Below, piece by piece: positions 37,324 through 51,600 of a DNA stretch of 64,000 nt. Numbering within the stretch: position 1 is the stretch's first letter; every line of letters begins with the position of its first letter. The position numbers and the translations under genes are program-made. The notes under the pieces were generated by a model. The model made no database searches. It was not told the DNA's origin and saw only the letters and a program-made list of their open reading frames with translations. Source of the DNA: Cystobasidium ongulense (lineage: Eukaryota; Basidiomycota; Cystobasidiomycetes; Cystobasidiales; Cystobasidiaceae). The stretch spans positions 806,001-870,000 of the forward strand of contig BQUP01000004.1 in the NCBI GenBank assembly GCA_022835595.1. The letters are read 5' to 3'.

Positions 37324-38250
37324 GGCGGATGGATGGAGGGTACAGACGAGAGAGCGTAGAGCGTCGACCTGCGACGGGACAGATACTTATGGGTTGGATT
37401 GGAGATATGCTTCTTGCTGCGCGCTGCGGTCGACGTCGTCGTCGTTCTTTGAGCGATCGGGCGTTTCTATTCTTCTTTCTTTTGGTACATGAACGCGGTC
37501 TGCAGGATGGAAGAGTGATTTCAATCTGGGCTGGCTGGATGGATGGACCCAGTGGACTGCTGCTCTGTTCAGACTGACCTCTACCTCACCGTCTACCGAG
37601 CTGAAACACGTCAACCACGCTTCTTGACACACTGATGGAACACATTTCAAACAAGCTGCGCGTTGACGAGTGGCAAAAGTAGCATACAATGGGTCAGCAA
37701 AGCAGCACCGCAGTATCGGCAGCTTTCAGCAAGTGGGACCAGTTTGTAAAGAACCGTGGCAGTCCAAGGAGCGCGACTTTTTGAATTGCATTGACGTGCA
37801 AAGTGGCTTTGTCCGCAGTCACTGGGTGGGTGGCGGTGTGGCGCTCCATTATTGTGCCTTCTTCTTCGGCAAGCGCATGTCAGAGCAGACTGTGATAGCA
37901 ACGAGCTGAAAATATATCTTCTGGTATCGACAATTCTTATGAGGGCCTCGGCAGTTGCTCTTGCTCCATGAACAGGTGCAGGCCGGTGTATGCAATATCT
38001 GTTCAAGCTAAGCCCATTGCTCTGAGGGAGAGCCAGGAAGACTGAGTTGCCATGTCCTATGCAACCTTGGTGGTATGTCCATGCAGCTACATGCTCTGAG
38101 CAGAGTAAAGTAGAGTGTCCAGCAGCCAGCGACGCTCTTGTCGAATAACAGGTGATCGGAGCAAGCATGCATATCAGCGTGAGTGGGACACGAGCCAGCT
38201 AGAGAAGCACGACTGCACCTTGCTAGAGGGCAACCACACGCTCGCTCAAC
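37324..38250. promoter_or_regulatory. Divergent promoter region protease / NDC80
   Basis: A 927-bp intergenic region. Frames such as 37647-38168 (minus) cross it but have no conserved sequence. No TATA box or repeated operator was noticed. Confidence 0.4.
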
Positions 38251-40644
38251 ATGCGGCGGCAGACGCTGGCCACGGACAACAACAGCGCGATACCAGCGCC
38301 GCACACCGCTGGCAGGCAAAGGCAGTCGATTGCTCCAGGCGCGAGAGAGGGTAAACACGCCGGAGCTGGAAGACCATCAACGATACATGGCGGACCGGCT
38401 CAGGCAGGAAGCAGCTACAATGCACCCGCTACTGTTGCGAGGACAGGCAGTACCTATGGGGGCAATGTCGCCCTGGGGTGGAGCGCTGCAAGAGGAGACG
38501 CCGGGAACCTGAGAAGCAGCTACGCGCCAACAACAAGGTGAGCTTTGTCGATAGGAAGCGAGTACTTTTAGATACTGATTGAAAGAGACACTATCAGCGT
38601 CCGGAGGACCTCTGTTTATACTGGCCCTTCAAATCAAGCCACTCGCCGTCAATCAACCTTTCCAGGAGGACCAGGACAGACTCAGCCACCAGTCGCGTCA
38701 ACACCCGGTCATGCTCAGACATATGCCTTGACAAATCGTACATCCAAAGACCCACGTCCGACTAAAGACCGTAGTTTCCAGAAAAAAGCTCGTGAAGAGA
38801 TCACATCTTTTTTAGAAAGTCAAGGATATCCTCAAATTATAACTGAAAAGACTCTTACAAATCCAACTACGAGAGATTTTCAAGAGATTTTCAAATTTAC
38901 CTATCATTGTTATGATGGAAGACCTGTTAGTAGCTTGAATAACTTGCAAAAGAAATTCGAAGATGAAGTTCCTGTATTACTCCGAGCCGCTGGATATCCT
39001 TACACTTCGGACATTAGCAAGAGTCATCTTCAAGCGATTGGTGCTCAACATAGTTGGCCCGGCATGTTGGCAATGCTACATTGGTTTGTTTGTGCTATCA
39101 ACGTGAGCAATCCCAACCTACAAGCAAGCCTTCCTACCTGCTAATAGCTCTGATCATGCAACAGCGCCGGCAACAAGCTTTCATGGAGTATGCCGATGTG
39201 CAAGTCGATATAACCCAACTCGATGTACCGCAAGCTACAGATCGCATGCAGCATCGAACAGAAATGTGGGCAGAATATCTATCGTCCTCATATCCAGAAT
39301 TTCTTGCAACAGAAGACTATGACATTGAAAATCAACAAAGGAAACTTGAAGACCGCTATGAAGCTTCTGCTGAACAGACGAAAGCTGATTTGTTGAGAGC
39401 AACAGAGGAAATTGAGATTTTGAAAGCAGAGTACAAGGCGCTCTGTCAGGAATCGGTGGGTTCATGACCAGTCCTCAACCATGTCGCCCTCACTTTCGTG
39501 CTCAATTCTGATTGCTTGAACTCTCATAGCCGCCTCTGGAGAAATATAAACATGAACGAGGCAAGCTAGATAGTGATATAGTCGGTATGGAAGCATACCT
39601 CGCCCGACTGAATGCCGGGGCTCAAAAAAGCGCAGCACGCTGTGAAGAGTTCCGTAAACGCATAACAGATCTTGAACAACAAGAAAAAGCAGCAATCGCA
39701 GAAAGAGAGTCTTGTGTTCGCATAGTAGAACTTCAAAACCTATCAGAAGTTGAAATTCATCGCTTAACTTCCGATAGGCAAACTCTAGATGGAAAATTAC
39801 GTATGGCAAGACAAGAACGTGAAGAAAAATCTAAGAGATCTTATGATCTTGAAATCAAACGTACACAATCGTATAATGCTATTGAGAGATTAGTGGAAGA
39901 ATACGAAGCTAGAAGTACCAAAGTTGGACTTATACCAATACCGCCAACTGGGTATGAGCATATCGACTTTCATCAAGAGTTGGTCGGATCAGCGGCAACG
40001 GCTACAGGCATGGCACCTGATTGTACAACGACAATCAAGCCCGCTATCGCTCGATTACGCCAAGATACACTGGCTAAACGGCATATAGAGGAGGATAAAG
40101 CGTTAAGCGTAGAAGAAGCACTTTCCGATGTTCGCGATCGTACGCAGAACAAACTGGCAGAATGCGAAGAGGTAGAGACTCGCTACAATACTTTGCAAGC
40201 TGAACTTGCGGCAGGCAAAGAGGTATGTGGCACAAAGAATCTAAGTTGTAAACGAGAATGAGCTGGCTAACACCGCCTTCACATTTCATTTTCAGTCAAT
40301 TGCAACGGAAATGACTGCCAACTATGCCGAACTAGATCGCTTACAGCAGCAATGCAATAGCATTCGCACTGAAATGTCAGGCGGTCTACTAGCGATTGAA
40401 CAAAGATTGCAATCTCTAAGGAATGAACACGAGAAACGTACAAGCGATGTTGAAAAATTCCGTAGAGACTGCTCCGATGCAATTGCTCATAATTTGGAGG
40501 ATATAATTGCATGTGAGTGTGAATCTTTTTCATTTTACTTTCAGACTGCATGTTTCTATGCCCGAATCTGGCTAATGCTTTGAATGGACAGTTAAATCCT
40601 ATATCATTCAGCGAGTGGACGAATTGGATGCGGAAGTGGCGTAG
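38251..40644 (+). CDS. NDC80: Ndc80/Hec1 kinetochore protein
   Basis: Ndc80 is the microtubule-binding subunit of the outer kinetochore complex Ndc80-Nuf2-Spc24-Spc25. The start at 38251 opens a basic disordered tail (MRRQTLATDNNSAIPAPHTA), the usual Aurora B target. After an intron (donor gtgagc after ACAACAAG, acceptor tatcag) the CH domain follows: KDPRPTKDRSFQKKAREEIT, TNPTTRDFQEIFKFTYHCYD, FEDEVPVLLRAAGYPYTSDI, KSHLQAIGAQHSWPGMLAML and HWFV. Three later exons are almost pure coiled coil. The last small exon (after an intron with acceptor ggacag near 40591) encodes KSYIIQRVDELDAEVA, with TAG at 40642-40644. Total about 660 residues, normal. There is no sign of damage. Confidence 0.95.
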
Positions 40645-41013
40645 ACGTGGTATAATAAGTCTCTCTGTCGTTGTACGTCCTGCCTTACTGTGTATAACGT
40701 GTAATACACATGTCCATCAGGCTGGTTTAGGTGATACGGTTGTCATGCTCTTATGATCAAGACATATGCCTTTCATGGCCCTAATTGGATCTCGCAGCCT
40801 TCGATGGGCAAGCCTTGCATTTGACAATAAAAACATGGTGCTCTTTCCGCAGAAGATATCATAAAGTCAGCCAGATCATACATTGCAGATCATGACTATG
40901 CTGAAATATTCCGAGGTACAGACAACAATGCTACTACAAACTACAGTAGACTGAATGAAGCTGCGTAATAAATATACTGAAATGCCTTCTGACTACTTGA
41001 CCAGAGCTCGCTT
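40645..41013. other. Intergenic, tail to tail
   Basis: 369 bp of AT-rich sequence between the NDC80 and Brc1-like stops; nothing further is seen. Confidence 0.5.
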
Positions 41014-44000
41014 TCACTCATCTTCGACTTCATCGATACTATATTGTTCAAATTCCTTCTGTTGTTGCATGACTGCTTTAATAACTGCTTCACCAGAGTA
41101 GATCGGAATATTCTGCTTAACGAGGTGCTCCCACGTAGATCTTTCCGCAACTGACGAAATGATATAAACGTCGGCGCGATCTAACACTTGCTTAACGGTT
41201 GGTAGCCTCTTGATGACTTTGGCGCCAGCTGCTTCAGAGATAGCCTTGAGGGCCTCAAAGCTTGGTAGCACATTAGGGGTAATATAGAAGGTGTGGTCAT
41301 CGAGAAGTTTGCTTCTTCGGGCCAAGGACAATGATCTGGCAAGGCTCATACTGTGCTTAGCCTCTCCTGCCTTATCCTTGAGAATATATCTATCTTCGTC
41401 TACACATGGGAGGGAGCTCAGTAATAGGCTGGCCACTACCGACTAGCGCAAGCAAACCTACCAAGGAGTTGACCAGCGGCCACAGAGTCATGCACCCACT
41501 GTTCCGTTACAAAATATGCGCCCATTGGAATAGCAGAGAGGAATTTGACGGTTCGGCTGATGCTCTTGACTACTAGGTGTGTACATCCTTCGATATTGTC
41601 GCCCAGCATTTTACAGCCCAACTTCATTAACGCCTGATGGTGTACAGCTTTAGTCATAGCATCCGTCTAAATTAGCCGAGATTGGCCGGACTCACTTTAC
41701 GCTGCGGGTCTGAGATCGCTGCACCTGTACTTGCAATGTGAGGTTTTCTGCCCTGGCTTACAACCTTTGAGACGAGAAGCTTTTTTCTGTAGGCAAGAGA
41801 AGCTATTCAGCGCAATGGAAAGCGATATCTGCGAACTCCGAAGCACTTACGCTGGCTTGCTATCGCTCGTATGCTCATGTTCTGGCGAAGCAGCTCTCGC
41901 TTGAGGTTGCTTGGCTGAACCTCGACCTTTGATTGCTTTGCTCACAGTTGACACGTAAGGTGTAGCAGGGGACGCCACGCGCGCTCGCTTAGCAGCCTTT
42001 GCATGACTAGGCGGAGCAGAAGCATCGACATCACTATCGCTGGTGCTCTGAGTCCCGCCTCTACCACCATGCGATCCATTCCTTGCATGGGTGGAAGGCG
42101 TTTTCTTCGAAGCACTGCTTGGTGCTTTACCACCAAACATCTCATCCAACTGTGCTTTCCCTCCCCCGCGTTTCTCCTTCTCATAAAGCATCACATCCGG
42201 CATGATAGTGTCTCTTAACTTCTGTGTAGCAGCTTGCGCTGCCTTCCTTCCAGTATAACCGAATGAATTATTGTTATAGCCGCTGTCTAAATCACCTAGA
42301 CTGGCCAGTTCTCGTTTGCGCTTCTTGTCAGCAGGCTCTTGCTTGACCTCCTCGTAATCAGAAACTGAAGAAGGTGGTTCAATCGCTCTGTTGGGATGTC
42401 TGACATTAGGTGTAGATGCTGCAGTGCCCTGAATGGCCTTTGCAGATATCTTTTTGGCCTTTCCTTTCTTGCCAGCAATGGCTGCAGATGTTTCAGACGG
42501 ATCTTCACTAGCTGACGGGGAAGGAGGGTGATGGTATTGTGTTGCTGCAATAGCATCTTTGATCGAGGGGAGTGGTGAACTTTCTGGTTCCATTTCCAAT
42601 GCTCTACTATATTGTGCCTGTTTTTGCAGAGTAATATCCATTTCCACCGGTGAGGTGTCACGCTCTGATGGAGCAGGAGAAGAAAGGAGAAGTTCTTCCT
42701 CTTGTGCCTCATCCATCTCGTCCACGATAGCATCATCCAGATTCTTCAATGACAAATTCTTCTCACTTTGCACATGGGATTGCTGTGCCCATTCTGTCAC
42801 ATCGTCGAGATCGATAGCACGTCCAGCAGCAAATTTAGGCAAGTCCTCTTCAATGACTGATGTTTCAAAGTTGAGGTATCTTGCGTCCGCTACATCTGCT
42901 GCAGACCAGTGTCGAAAGGAATCTTCAATCCAGAGATGGTTGAGAATCGGGATACCCCAAGGTTTGGCGTGGGTGACTTTGCTTCCAGATTGTACCGAAG
43001 CAATGAGATGTGTAGTCTTGTTTTTGGTCAGAGTGCCTTCGAAAGTGCCACCCAGCAACTCTATCATTCGCTTGATGGTCTCGCGAGCCGGTCCAACGTA
43101 TCCAGATACCGTAAAGTTGGTCTCTCTGAAGCCCTCTGCAGCATCCCTTGGCCATGGCCAGTGTAGGAGGCGTTTGGTGGGAGAAGGTAATACGGCACCG
43201 CTATGACTTAGATCGTCGAATAAGACGTGAATGAGCCAGTCTAGATTTCCCAATGTCTTCCCGGAATCGTAGGCCTGCAGATTCAACGGAATCGCTTAGC
43301 ATTTATGCATAAGTATTGAAGAAAAGGTAGCTTACTTTCCAGAACTCCCATCCTTCACGAAAACCGACGATCACTATATCTGCTCTGTCTATCAAGACCG
43401 CATTTTCTTGGATGTTAGCCCCAGCTAATGGATCACCTCCGTATTCTTTAATTTTGCGTAGTAGAGTTTGCAGCTTTTCTGGACCAAGTTCACAACTAGT
43501 AGCAATATAGACTGCTTTTCCTGCCAAAAGCTGTTTTGATGGATCGCTGCTGATCATAGCAGGCGAGGCGGTCTTCTCCCTTGTACTGACTTGACTTTCG
43601 CCATCGAGCACATGAGGATCTAATATGGAACTGCTATAGTTGTTGACAGTAGGAGCTTGCTTTCCTATACTCTTGAAGAAATTCTGTAGTCGCTCTTTAT
43701 ACGGAATGGGGTTTCGTACCACTACATCAAAGCAAGGGGGATTTGGGAAAAGGTAGGGGTCTTCAGGGACGCGTAGATGAAGTTTAACGCAGTCATCAAT
43801 CCTTAAAGTCGAAGGAAGGATATATTAGCAGGTTGTATGCTATACTTGGTGAGGTAGGGGAAACGCACCAATGCGGCAAGACGGCCCTCATACCCAGCCG
43901 CAACCCGCTTCCGAGCAACCTTTGTGACTTTTTCTGAACGAGGAAGCTGGTTAGTGAGAAACACATGCAAGAGGAGGAGGAGACCCACCCCTTCTAGATT

Positions 44001-44771
44001 TAAACAGATCAAATGTGTAACTTCAGCAACTAGCGGTCCACGCCACTGCCCTCCTAAAGCCGATACGATTCCCTTGACAGCCTCAGAATCGCCAGGTAAA
44101 AGACCTTCCGTGCATATTGTGACTCCAGAGAAGATCTTGGCAGGATCAGGAGAAAAGCACTGCTCTTCTTGACGTTTCCTATGATCACATGTTTTTGTGA
44201 CCCACAGTGGCTATTCAATCAAGAAAGTGTCAGACGAGAGCTTCCAAGAAGCGGCTAGCCGGTATTGGCAGAAGGTTGAGTTCTAAGCTTACTGTTACTA
44301 TTGCTATCAAATCTCCACGTCTACCTGTTGCATTCGGAGCAGTGCTAATATGTTTCCCACTTGCTTCGGCGGCTCGTATAACTTGATTGTTCCGACTTTC
44401 AACGGCTTTGTGCCCATGATATTGCATGGTCATAGTGATTATATGAGTCACATCTTCAAGATCTACATTTTCTTTCATAGAAGCAGCTGTTTCTCCATCG
44501 GGTGCCGTCGTTGTTGTTTCTTGACTGCCTTCGCTTGCAGGCAGCAGCTTGCATGGAGCCGCACCGTAGGCGTTCAGAAGGTCTACGAGCTGTGTGAAGA
44601 TGACGAGTCAAATCATCAGCAATCCGAAGCTGTCAGCATGGAGCCTAAGCTATCGTTGCGCCTCACCTTGTCCCGCACGCCAGCATCGACGCTTTCGTCA
44701 ATAAAGTAGCGGACATGCGCGAGCTCTCTTGAAGGCTGCACCGGAGCAGCCTTTGCTTCTGCAACAGCCAT
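41014..44771 (-). CDS. BRC1: Brc1/Rtt107-like multi-BRCT genome-stability scaffold
   Basis: Brc1 (fission yeast) and Rtt107 (budding yeast) bind H2A phosphorylated at the SQE motif and link Smc5/6 and SUMO/ubiquitin ligases to stalled forks. The start at 44771 (MAVAEAKAAPVQPSRELAHV) is followed by several N-terminal BRCT units: HIITMTMQYHGHKAVESR, ICTEGLLPGDSEAVKGIVSA with LGGQWRGPLVAEVTHLICLN, the block KAVYIATSCELGPEKLQTLL, and the unit FTVSGYVGPARETIKRMIEL then LGGTFEGTLTKNKTTHLIAS and WIEDSFRHWSAA. A long disordered middle (about residues 500-880) has Ser/Pro clusters. The C-terminal tandem BRCT pair (KLGCKMLGDNIEGCTHLVVK, then FYITPNVLPSFEALKAISEA, VYIISSVAERSTWEHLVKQN) is the expected phospho-H2A reader. 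About eight exons; stop at 41014. Confidence 0.85.
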
Positions 44772-45646
44772 GGCGGGCGGAGCACCAGCAGCAGCGTTGT
44801 GGTGGTGGTGCAGACAGCACGACACAGCTGCACAAGCTCGACCGCCTTTGAAGAGGTGGTAGAGCAGCGGAGAGGTGATGGATCCAAGTCTGGAAGACGC
44901 GTGCGACATTGCCAGCTGGAAGGTGTGTTTTGTCGCCACCGACGAGCGAGGACAGGAAGAGGCTGTTCACGATGGAATTGCAGTACTCGCTTATGAGCAT
45001 TGTCAACGAACAACAGCAGATGCGTTCTTGAGCTGGTCAGCCTCAACCCGGTCAGGTCTGTTGTTGATTTGTTGTCATTCTTCATCGTCGGTTATGCGCA
45101 TCGACTATCACATCAGTGAAGTGGACCGGTTGCACTGGTGAGAGTTTCAGAGGTACGGTAGTGAGCTGCACAGTCGACACAACGTAGCTGCGTGCTGTCT
45201 GCGACCTAAGCCAGGACTTGCAACACCTTCGCCTTTCGCGGTCAATGTAGCAATAAACGGAAATTGGAATGATGCAGCATGATAGACACCCTCTGACACA
45301 AGGTATCTATGACAGGAGGGGCAGACGAGATCAACAGAGACCGCATGCTACTTCTGACCTTGCAAACACTCTGAACAGCACTGCAGATCAGTCAAGTAGC
45401 GCTTCCAACACAAGGCAAAGGCAAGGCAGGACCTCGGAGATATCATGAAAGCATGGAAATGGATTAAGCAAATACAAGACGGCTAGAAGATATCGAAGGT
45501 GTAAGAAAGACTAGTAAGGCCAGAGTATTAAACTACTACAACTCGGCATCTACCAGTCACACATGAAAGTGTATCATGGCACGACGAGCGAAGCGGCTAC
45601 ATGTAAAGAGTAAAGACCCGGAAAGCAAACAATCAAGAAGGATGCT
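44772..45646. other. Intergenic: Brc1-like promoter / H2B 3' flank
   Basis: 875 bp. Frames near the Brc1-like start (44799-45141 plus, 44663-45085 minus) are overlaps in other frames without conserved sequence. The distal part follows the H2B stop. No hairpin of the animal histone type is expected in fungi, and none was seen. Confidence 0.45.
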
Positions 45647-46203
45647 TTACTTGGTGGATGAGTACTTTGTGACACCCTTTGTGCCCTCTGAGATGGCGTG
45701 CTTGGCCAACTCGCCGGGCAGGATGAGACGGACGGCAGTCTGGATTTCTCTGGATGAAATAGTCGACTTCTTGTTGTACGAAGCGAGCTTGGAGGCTTCA
45801 CCTGCGATTCTCTCGAAGATGTCGTTGACGAAGGAGCTGTGTGGAGATGTCAGTATGCAAGGATGAGAGAATGCATAAGATTGAAGAGAGACTCACTTCA
45901 AGATCATCATGGCCTTGTTGGAGATACCAGTGTCGGGGTGGACCTGCTTGAGGACCTTGTAGATGTAGGTCGAGTAGGTCTCGGTACGCTTCTTCTTGCG
46001 CTTCTTCTTGTCATCAGAGCCAGCTGCGGTCTTCTTGGTGGCCTTGCCTGCCTTTCCTCCGGTGGACTCTGTGATACAACATGTCAGTCGAGGTCCTTCA
46101 ACAAGCTCAAGTAAGAGTAGGACGCACTGGCTGCCTTTCCGCCGGTAGCGGGGGCTTTGCCTCCAGTGGAGGCTGGGGCTTTGGATGCTGGCTTGGGAGG
46201 CAT
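45647..46203 (-). CDS. HTB1: Histone H2B
   Basis: H2B is a core nucleosome histone. Three exons from 46203: [20 protein letters not shown] with tail lysines, an intron (gtgcgtcc...atcacag), then [20 protein letters not shown] and [12 protein letters not shown], a second intron (gtgagtctc...cacacag), and [53 protein letters not shown] to the stop at 45647-45649. The histone fold and the ubiquitylation site context (VTKYSS) are intact. It is transcribed away from H2A from a shared 443-bp region, the usual arrangement for balanced supply. Confidence 0.98.
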
Positions 46204-46646
46204 GGTGGGAGGATGTAGATGGAAAGTGGCAGAGTGATTGGATTGCGTGAGGAAAGAGAGAGAGGTGAGACGGAAGCTGCTGTCTTTTCAAATACTTTGC
46301 CACCAAGAATCCGAGTAAACAGCAGTGGCATTCGATCGAAGTGTGGCGGTCGTGAATACAGCTCTTTGCGTCCACGGAGCATGCCAGACAGAGGCATGCA
46401 TGGTTAAACGATAAGTTACGATGCTGTTGCTTGTTTGGACGGTGGGTTGTAGCGCTGGCGTGCCCTGGTTCAGGTGAGGCTTCTGCAGGCCGGTTATGAA
46501 GGCCAAAATAAACAGACATGCAATGATCGGTGGCAAGCGAGCAACAACAAAACCTCATCTATTTGTCCGTCCATCTCTTTCTTTCTCCCCAACCGCTCCA
46601 CACGCACACTCTCTCTCTCTACCCCAACCCACACACCCTTGCAAAC
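46204..46646. promoter_or_regulatory. Bidirectional histone H2B/H2A promoter
   Basis: The 443 bp between the two histone ATGs must hold both promoters. Close to the H2A start is a CT-run (about 46606-46620) and a CCCAACCCACACACCC leader; a GCATG-rich part lies at 46379-46404. I could not assign a known histone element. Confidence 0.6.
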
Positions 46647-47339
<693 letters not shown>

Positions 47340-48621
47340 GCCCTTACTTCATGTCACTCAGCTTGCCAACCTCTTGGTCGGTGACGCTGCAGTTCTCAAG
47401 GTTGCTGTTCACTCAAGTACACCTACACACACTTTCGACCTTTCTATGCTTTAGTAGTCCTGTTGCTATTCACTAGTGTTTTCCCCCAAAGTGTTAGGAC
47501 GCTCTATCTATCGTGTTGTTTTGATTTCCATTTCGGCCTTTCTTTTTACGCTGAGCAATGCAACTTGCTTTTACTGCATAGGTCTCTTCACTTGCTTTCT
47601 GTTAGCCTCAATACCACAGAGCTTGATTTGGGATTGCTAATGCACCCCATCCTGGTCATCAAAGCTATCTTACGCCAACTCCAGGTTCACACGAATATGC
47701 TCTGCACCTGTGCGAAGCCTTGTTTGGTCACGTGTTTCTATCCACACTACCGACCTTCCGTATGATAGGCTTGACAATAATCTGACGACAACGCGGCTGG
47801 ACAAGTGCATTGATAGCCAGGCAGACTACAAAGGCTTTCAATGCCCACTTAAGTGTACAGTGTCCTTCTGCCTCTGCCTGTTCCTCATGCGCGTCGAGAT
47901 TGCCAGCCAAACAAACACGTGCACGCAAATGTCGAACTCTGAATTGCGAGCGAGTGAGTGCGTAGTGAAGGTCTCCAACCCGCCAACCTGCTGTTGCATC
48001 TCCCGACTCGTCTCCACACTCATTCAATTTACTCTAAAGCCTCACTACTCCCTCGAGTCGGCAGCAGGCTCTCTTCATCCACTCCCAGTCCTCTTTTCTT
48101 GTTCGACTTCTAAGGCTGTACGTGCGCAGGACAAAAATGATGGAGGGACAGTAGATCAGCGGAGATAGAGCTTGGAAACCGACGTCAATTGCTAGTATCA
48201 CACAGCAGCTTGCTCTATAGCATCGCCAGCCAGTCCGCCATTGCTTGAGCATTCCTCGAGTCGTCAAATTGGCTGCGATCAGGCCTTCTTGAGACGCAGC
48301 GAGTCTGTTTACTGCTGGAGAAGCACAATTGACAAGCATCGTCTACACACACACACCTACACGGTAGACCCACACTCTTTTATACAACACACACATGCTC
48401 CGATAGACGCATCTTGGAGAGTTCTCGCAGATTCAGTGCTCGCTTCAGCTCCGGATCCTTTCAATTGCTGGACGGCTCGCACTCTGAGCTTTGTAGACTT
48501 GTGAGGAGCAAAATTTACACAAGACACATTGAAAGCATCGTGGCCAGAGTAGCTGACCTATGACCCTGTTTATCCCTCGAGATAGCCCCACCCACACTCT
48601 TTGGACTTCTCGACATCATAC
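47340..48621. other. Intergenic: H2A 3' flank and long leader of the next gene
   Basis: 1.28 kb with no supported gene. The frame 47710-48168 has no conserved sequence. The last 300 bp contain CA repeats (48344-48396) and CT-rich sequence, fitting a long 5' UTR for the large membrane protein. Confidence 0.45.
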
Positions 48622-51600
48622 ATGATGGCCGCCACACTAGGGGTGCCCAGCCAGCCATCATCAGCATTAGCATCTTCCCCAACGAACGATATACCCATTC
48701 CAACCCAGCAAAGAATACTCCGAGCAACACGCTCTGCAACTACCTTTCGTGCTCCTCACTCAAGCGATAACGATCTCTCAGCCGATGGATCACACGTTGC
48801 GAACAACACAGGCAGCAGTGGCGGACTGTCACTCTCTCACCATGCATTATCACTATCTCCTCCCCCAGACCTATCCTTCTCCAAATCATCACTTCATTCA
48901 GATCAAGAGACTGAATTCCTATCTAGACCTGGTGGAAGTGGAGTCTCTTTCAATCAACCTTATCTAGACACACATTATCAGTCGCAGTCTGCGCCCGAGC
49001 ACGAACACGAGCGCGTGAGGATAGCTCCGTCAAGTAGAGGTCACGATCCTTCTTCTTACCCGTACCATCAGAACGATAGCTGGGGAAGCCGTGTTTCTGC
49101 CAACAATACTTCCAAGTCCCGCATTCGATTAGACAGCGTGTTTGGAACGCAACTACCTGGTTTCCCATACCTCAATTCGGCAGCTGCAGCCACCTCATCA
49201 GCAATACATCCCGTAAATCCACACTACCACATTCATCATGGTTCTTCCTCAAGTGCCGACCTACTCAAAGGAAGATCTTCGTACAACTGGAGTGAAAGAA
49301 GCGCTTCCGTTGCAGGGCATCACCCAAGGGCGCCAACGTCGCACAGTATAAGAAGTGTGCATGGAAAGGAATCAGTAATGTCGCTCGGTCGACTCACTCC
49401 AGCATCGAAACAACGGCTGAACGCAGTCGCAACATCGGCTGCGGGAGATGTGGATACTTCTTGCTCTGGAGAGACGGGAGAAAGTAATTCTTCAGATGAA
49501 GTGGATCTTGATTTATCGTTTGATATGGACGTCCTTCGTGCTCGTCAGATGCAGCAATATCACGCAAGACAGCAACGTGATCTTCAACAGCAGCATCAGG
49601 CGCAACCTGTCGGAATCTCATCGTTGCAGGTGCAAGCTGAAAGACAGGCTAGAATTAGAGCGCTTTCATCTACTGAAGCCGTAGCACACAACAAATCTGG
49701 GCATGTGGGAATAGACATGCCACGAGCTAGTACTGCAAATGAAGAAGCATCACTTGGCCTCCTGTACCATGGCAGCGAAGAACACAGACGCTACCTTCTG
49801 GGCGGAAAGAAGCGACTTTCTCGCTCAGCTGTGGAACTGCGCCCTGCTACGAATAAATTGCACGCTTCAACATCATCCATGACAGGTGCTCCAATTGCGT
49901 CTACATCGCGGGGACCTTCAACAATGCGAAATCAGCCGAATCATCCATATCGCCAATCTGGCAGGTTGTCCTCCACCATGCCGGCGTGCAGTAATGGCTC
50001 TAATCAAATTAGCAAGTCGAGTCGTGCGTCTTTAGATCTGGCAGTAGATATACCCCTGTCTCACGATGATACGCGAGCCCCTCATCCTACCTTCATGGAC
50101 GAAGATGAGACTAGTGCACATCTAGGATGGTCATTCGCGACTACACCGCCATTGTCGCCTGCTGAAATCGTGACATACGCTGAAGGAGCAGGAAACATCA
50201 GTAAAGGACAAAGACGCTATAGTGCAGGAGCATCGAATCTATTTCAATCGATAGACAGAAAGAAATCGTCTACTGAATTGTTACAAAGAAAGAGGAGACC
50301 TTCCTTTCCTTTGATGTCACTCTTTGACAAAACTGGTAGAGCATCTGTTGCTGGTGCCATTCCTTTTAGAGCGGGTGATACGAACACCGCTGCGTCCCCA
50401 CACAGCCCAGATAGTGATCCTTCTTGGGGATCCCCTACGCCTAGAGGATCTGTTACTCTCGATTTCACGGCCACACAACATGGGCCTCCTCAACAACAGA
50501 ATCAACAAAATCAAAATATTCCTCTTTATCCTATTCCATCTACCGGACCTCGAAATCACGGCTATTGCAATGCCAGTATTTCAGACCTGGCGAGAACCCC
50601 TGAAAGCAATGCCGGTCAGTTACCCCTTCCACCTCGCTTGAACGATCCAGCTAGACTGGGTGCGAGTCCAATCAGCAGTGTAGGTACACCAGGTACTCTT
50701 TCCCCAGATATAGGTGCTACCAGTTCTACCTTTTCCTCGCCTCGTTCTCCGAACGATGATTTGCCGACGCCAAGAACCGCAGATTTCGCTCATCCTCATG
50801 ATAGAGATGATACTAGATATAGTCAATTCAGTATGAAAGCTGCTTCTGATGGGGGAATGAGCTTTGCTAGCGCTGGCAGAGAAACGGTGGAAGCTGTAGA
50901 TTTCTCGAAAAGGGAGAGCAAAGTGTTTGGGATAGGAGGAGAACCACTGGCTGGTCTATCACCTAATCTAGAAGCTATACCTGAGCAGAATGATAGCCCT
51001 CAGAAATCAGTCCTTCAAACTTCGACTTCTAAATCCTCTGCTTCTTCCGCCACCGGAGGATCTCCGAAGACAACCAAACCTCCGAGCGCCTCTCAAAACC
51101 AAAGCGGTGGTGGCGGACTTCAATCTTCTCAAATACAAAATGAGCAGCAGCAGCAAAGTCAAGGACACAAAAGACAGTCATCGTCGCTCTTCAGATTTCC
51201 TTTCGTTTCTTCTCTTCGCAACCCTTTTGCTGCACGTTCTGCTTCTGGTCCCTCTATCACGGCTGCTTCTGCTCATCTCAACGATCAATCATCATCAAGC
51301 TCACACGACTCGCCATCAGGCTCCGTTGAAGAGCTTTTAATTCCAGCTGCTGTTGCTGCTGGTATTGCTCAGAAGAGCGTTGCGGCCGCTAAAGTTGCAG
51401 GGAAGAGATCGGATTCACCCAACTCGTCGGAGGAGTCTCACTTCTTACCTCCTTCAGATCCACCAACCCCTCCTCGACCTGGTGCAACTTCACAGGCGTC
51501 CAAAGGCATCGACCCGTCTATGCTTCGGCAAGGTCCCAACATAGGCAAAGGTCGCTTATCTGGCCTTGGCCTTTCTTTCCCTTCCACATTCATAAATTCT

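Noticed and set aside
37647-38168. 173-codon minus-strand frame between protease and NDC80
   Set aside because: Cys/His/Arg-rich without pattern, no start context or introns, in a promoter region.
44616-45141. Several overlapping frames upstream of the Brc1-like gene
   Set aside because: They are overlaps of Brc1-like exon 1 and promoter in other frames; no conserved residues.
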